Origin: Streptosporangiaceae bacterium
Lineage (GTDB): Bacteria; Actinomycetota; Actinomycetes; Streptosporangiales; Streptosporangiaceae
DNA length: 64,000 nucleotides
Assembly: GCA_025934375.1 (NCBI GenBank)
Contig: JAICYD010000014.1
Location: 1-64,000, forward strand
Reading direction: 5' to 3'
The notes below the pieces were generated by a model. That model was not told the origin of the DNA and did not search any database. It worked only from the letters and a program-made list of their open reading frames with translations. Within the stretch, counting starts at the first letter, position 1, and the number at the start of each line of letters is the position of its first letter. The position numbers were made by a program, and so were the translations under genes. This document shows, in pieces, positions 63,129 to 64,000 of the stretch.

Positions 63129-64000
63129 TTAAAGGCCGTCGGCCGGTACCGGGTCCCGCACCTGGACCCGCAGCTCGCTGAAGTAGCGCTGGCCACCGGG
63201 GCCCGGGAGCCATGCCTGGTCGGGACCTGGCAGCAGTTCGGTCATCACCACCTCGGTCTCGTCGCCTGCTCGCTGCCGGGCGGCTCTCAGCATCGTGGCG
63301 AGCGCGGACACGTAACGGGGGCTGGTCAGGTCGACGTAGACCGGCTTGACCTCGGTTCTGATCTTGACGAAGAGCTTCTCCGGCAGGTCAAGCGCCCGCC
63401 GCAAGCGGCGGATGGCAAGGTACTCGGGCAGCCCGCCGGACTTAGTTGGCCATGCCTGCGCGACAGTCGTGCGCCATCTCTCCCTGGCGACGACCAGCCG
63501 GTCGATGGTGATCCTCGGGCAGTGCCGCTCGGGCCCGGCCAGCGTCTTGAAAAGGTCACCGCCCGACCAGGCGATGGGCGCGGCGAACATCGCGAGCAAT
63601 GGCCATCGGCGCCCGTCCCCGGCGGCTGCGATCAGCTCCCCGTCTTGCTCGGTCACGGTGATCGTCATGGCCGGGAGCAGCCTAGCCGGGTCGGCGCCTG
63701 ACTCCGGCGCGAAGGCGAGCTGGTAGTCATCGGGCTGGACAGGAGCCAGGCGCGGAGTGAACTGCGGGCACCAGCTCGCGTAGGACGGGACGACCTGCCG
63801 GCCGAGATCGGCGGTCACGGCGGCCCGCAGCCTGGCTGGCTCAGGGTGGCGGTCGGTGAACAACGCGGAATCCAGCGTCGGCCACATCGCGTGCAGCTCG
63901 CCGAGGACGACCGTGAACTCCCCGCGGGCGAGCGCCGCGACGCTGTCGGCGCAGATCTGGAGGTCGGGGCTGTGGATTCGGGCTCCGGCCCAGGCCGGCC
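63129..64000 (-). CDS. LanB-type dehydratase, partial (5' end beyond window)
   Basis: The frame is open to the window edge, so only the C-terminal 290 residues or so are seen. The part beyond ATG 63887 still reads as family sequence (RIHSPDLQICADSVAALARG, EFTVVLGELHAMWPT), so 63887 is not the true start. Other LanB segments are RLVVARERWRTT, LPEYLAIRRLRRALDLPEKL, FVKIRTEVKPVYVDLTSPRY and VVMTELLPGPDQAWLPGPGG. It ends soon after YFSELRVQVRDP, where full-length LanB enzymes would continue into the elimination (SpaB C-type) domain. It is thus a split LanB or PEARL-like ligase. Confidence 0.82.
   Translation of the reverse strand, partial: PAWAGARIHSPDLQICADSVAALARGEFTVVLGELHAMWPTLDSALFTDRHPEPARLRAAVTADLGRQVVPSYASWCPQFTPRLAPVQPDDYQLAFAPESGADPARLLPAMTITVTEQDGELIAAAGDGRRWPLLAMFAAPIAWSGGDLFKTLAGPERHCPRITIDRLVVARERWRTTVAQAWPTKSGGLPEYLAIRRLRRALDLPEKLFVKIRTEVKPVYVDLTSPRYVSALATMLRAARQRAGDETEVVMTELLPGPDQAWLPGPGGQRYFSELRVQVRDPVPADGL

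Noticed and set aside
63129..63887. Complete 252-residue protein starting at ATG 63887
   Set aside because: The upstream codons to the window edge stay open and encode continuing LanB-type sequence, so the gene is cut by the window.

Overview
The window is 64 kb of high-GC DNA from an actinomycete. Supporting markers are an Lsr2 nucleoid protein, a mycothiol-type maleylpyruvate isomerase-fold enzyme, a Ddn-like (F420-type) nitroreductase, Tat-exported glycoside hydrolases, GTG starts and leaderless-looking promoters. A mycelial soil actinomycete is likely; the genus cannot be fixed from the sequence. No rRNA, tRNA, CRISPR array or insertion sequence was recognised.

Layout. 1-485: gene-free DNA with a degenerate tandem repeat of about 32 bp. 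486-6710 (minus): a DUF7064-like protein with a phosphotransferase, then a three-subunit molybdenum hydroxylase of the CO-dehydrogenase/xanthine-dehydrogenase superfamily whose FAD subunit ends in a 15-bp tandem repeat. 6986-8496: a small protein with a C-terminal RHIM-like amyloid motif, an internally deleted intradiol dioxygenase and lsr2. 8678-11217: a cupin / PEP-hydrolase-like / Tm-1-like operon. 11327-33447: mostly single metabolic and accessory genes (FAD oxidoreductases, two RibD-C proteins, VOC, a LigD polymerase domain, cyclophilin, a GH10 xylanase, beta-lactamase fold, SRPBCC) and a lipid/acyl-CoA block (a double FadR-type regulator, SDR, TetR, acyl-CoA carboxylase beta). 33614-36752: a LacI regulator divergent from a secreted clan GH-A glycosidase with a ricin-type lectin domain; three matching operators lie between them. 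36902-43253: a BisC-like molybdoenzyme, two P-loop proteins and a TetR/MFS efflux pair.

43287-47900 is a complete glycopeptide (vancomycin) resistance locus, vanHAX facing vanRS, with nearly identical 31-bp repeat elements upstream of vanH and vanR. These should let VanR control both the D-Ala-D-Lac pathway and itself. 47913-56024 holds ornithine cyclodeaminase, a MarR/zinc-ribbon pair, an MmpL-type transporter, gene remnants, and a coupled toxin-antitoxin-like pair with a nucleotidyltransferase.

56241-64000 looks like the edge of a natural-product gene cluster. A plus-strand operon (P450, a sulfotransferase-methyltransferase fusion, an MFS exporter) converges on a minus-strand operon (methyltransferase, acyl-CoA/AMP ligase and a LanB-type dehydratase cut by the window edge). 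The LanB protein ends without the usual elimination domain, which points to a split LanB or a PEARL-type peptide aminoacyl-tRNA ligase. This is the most promising undescribed system here. All assignments are from reading the sequence; no database search was run.
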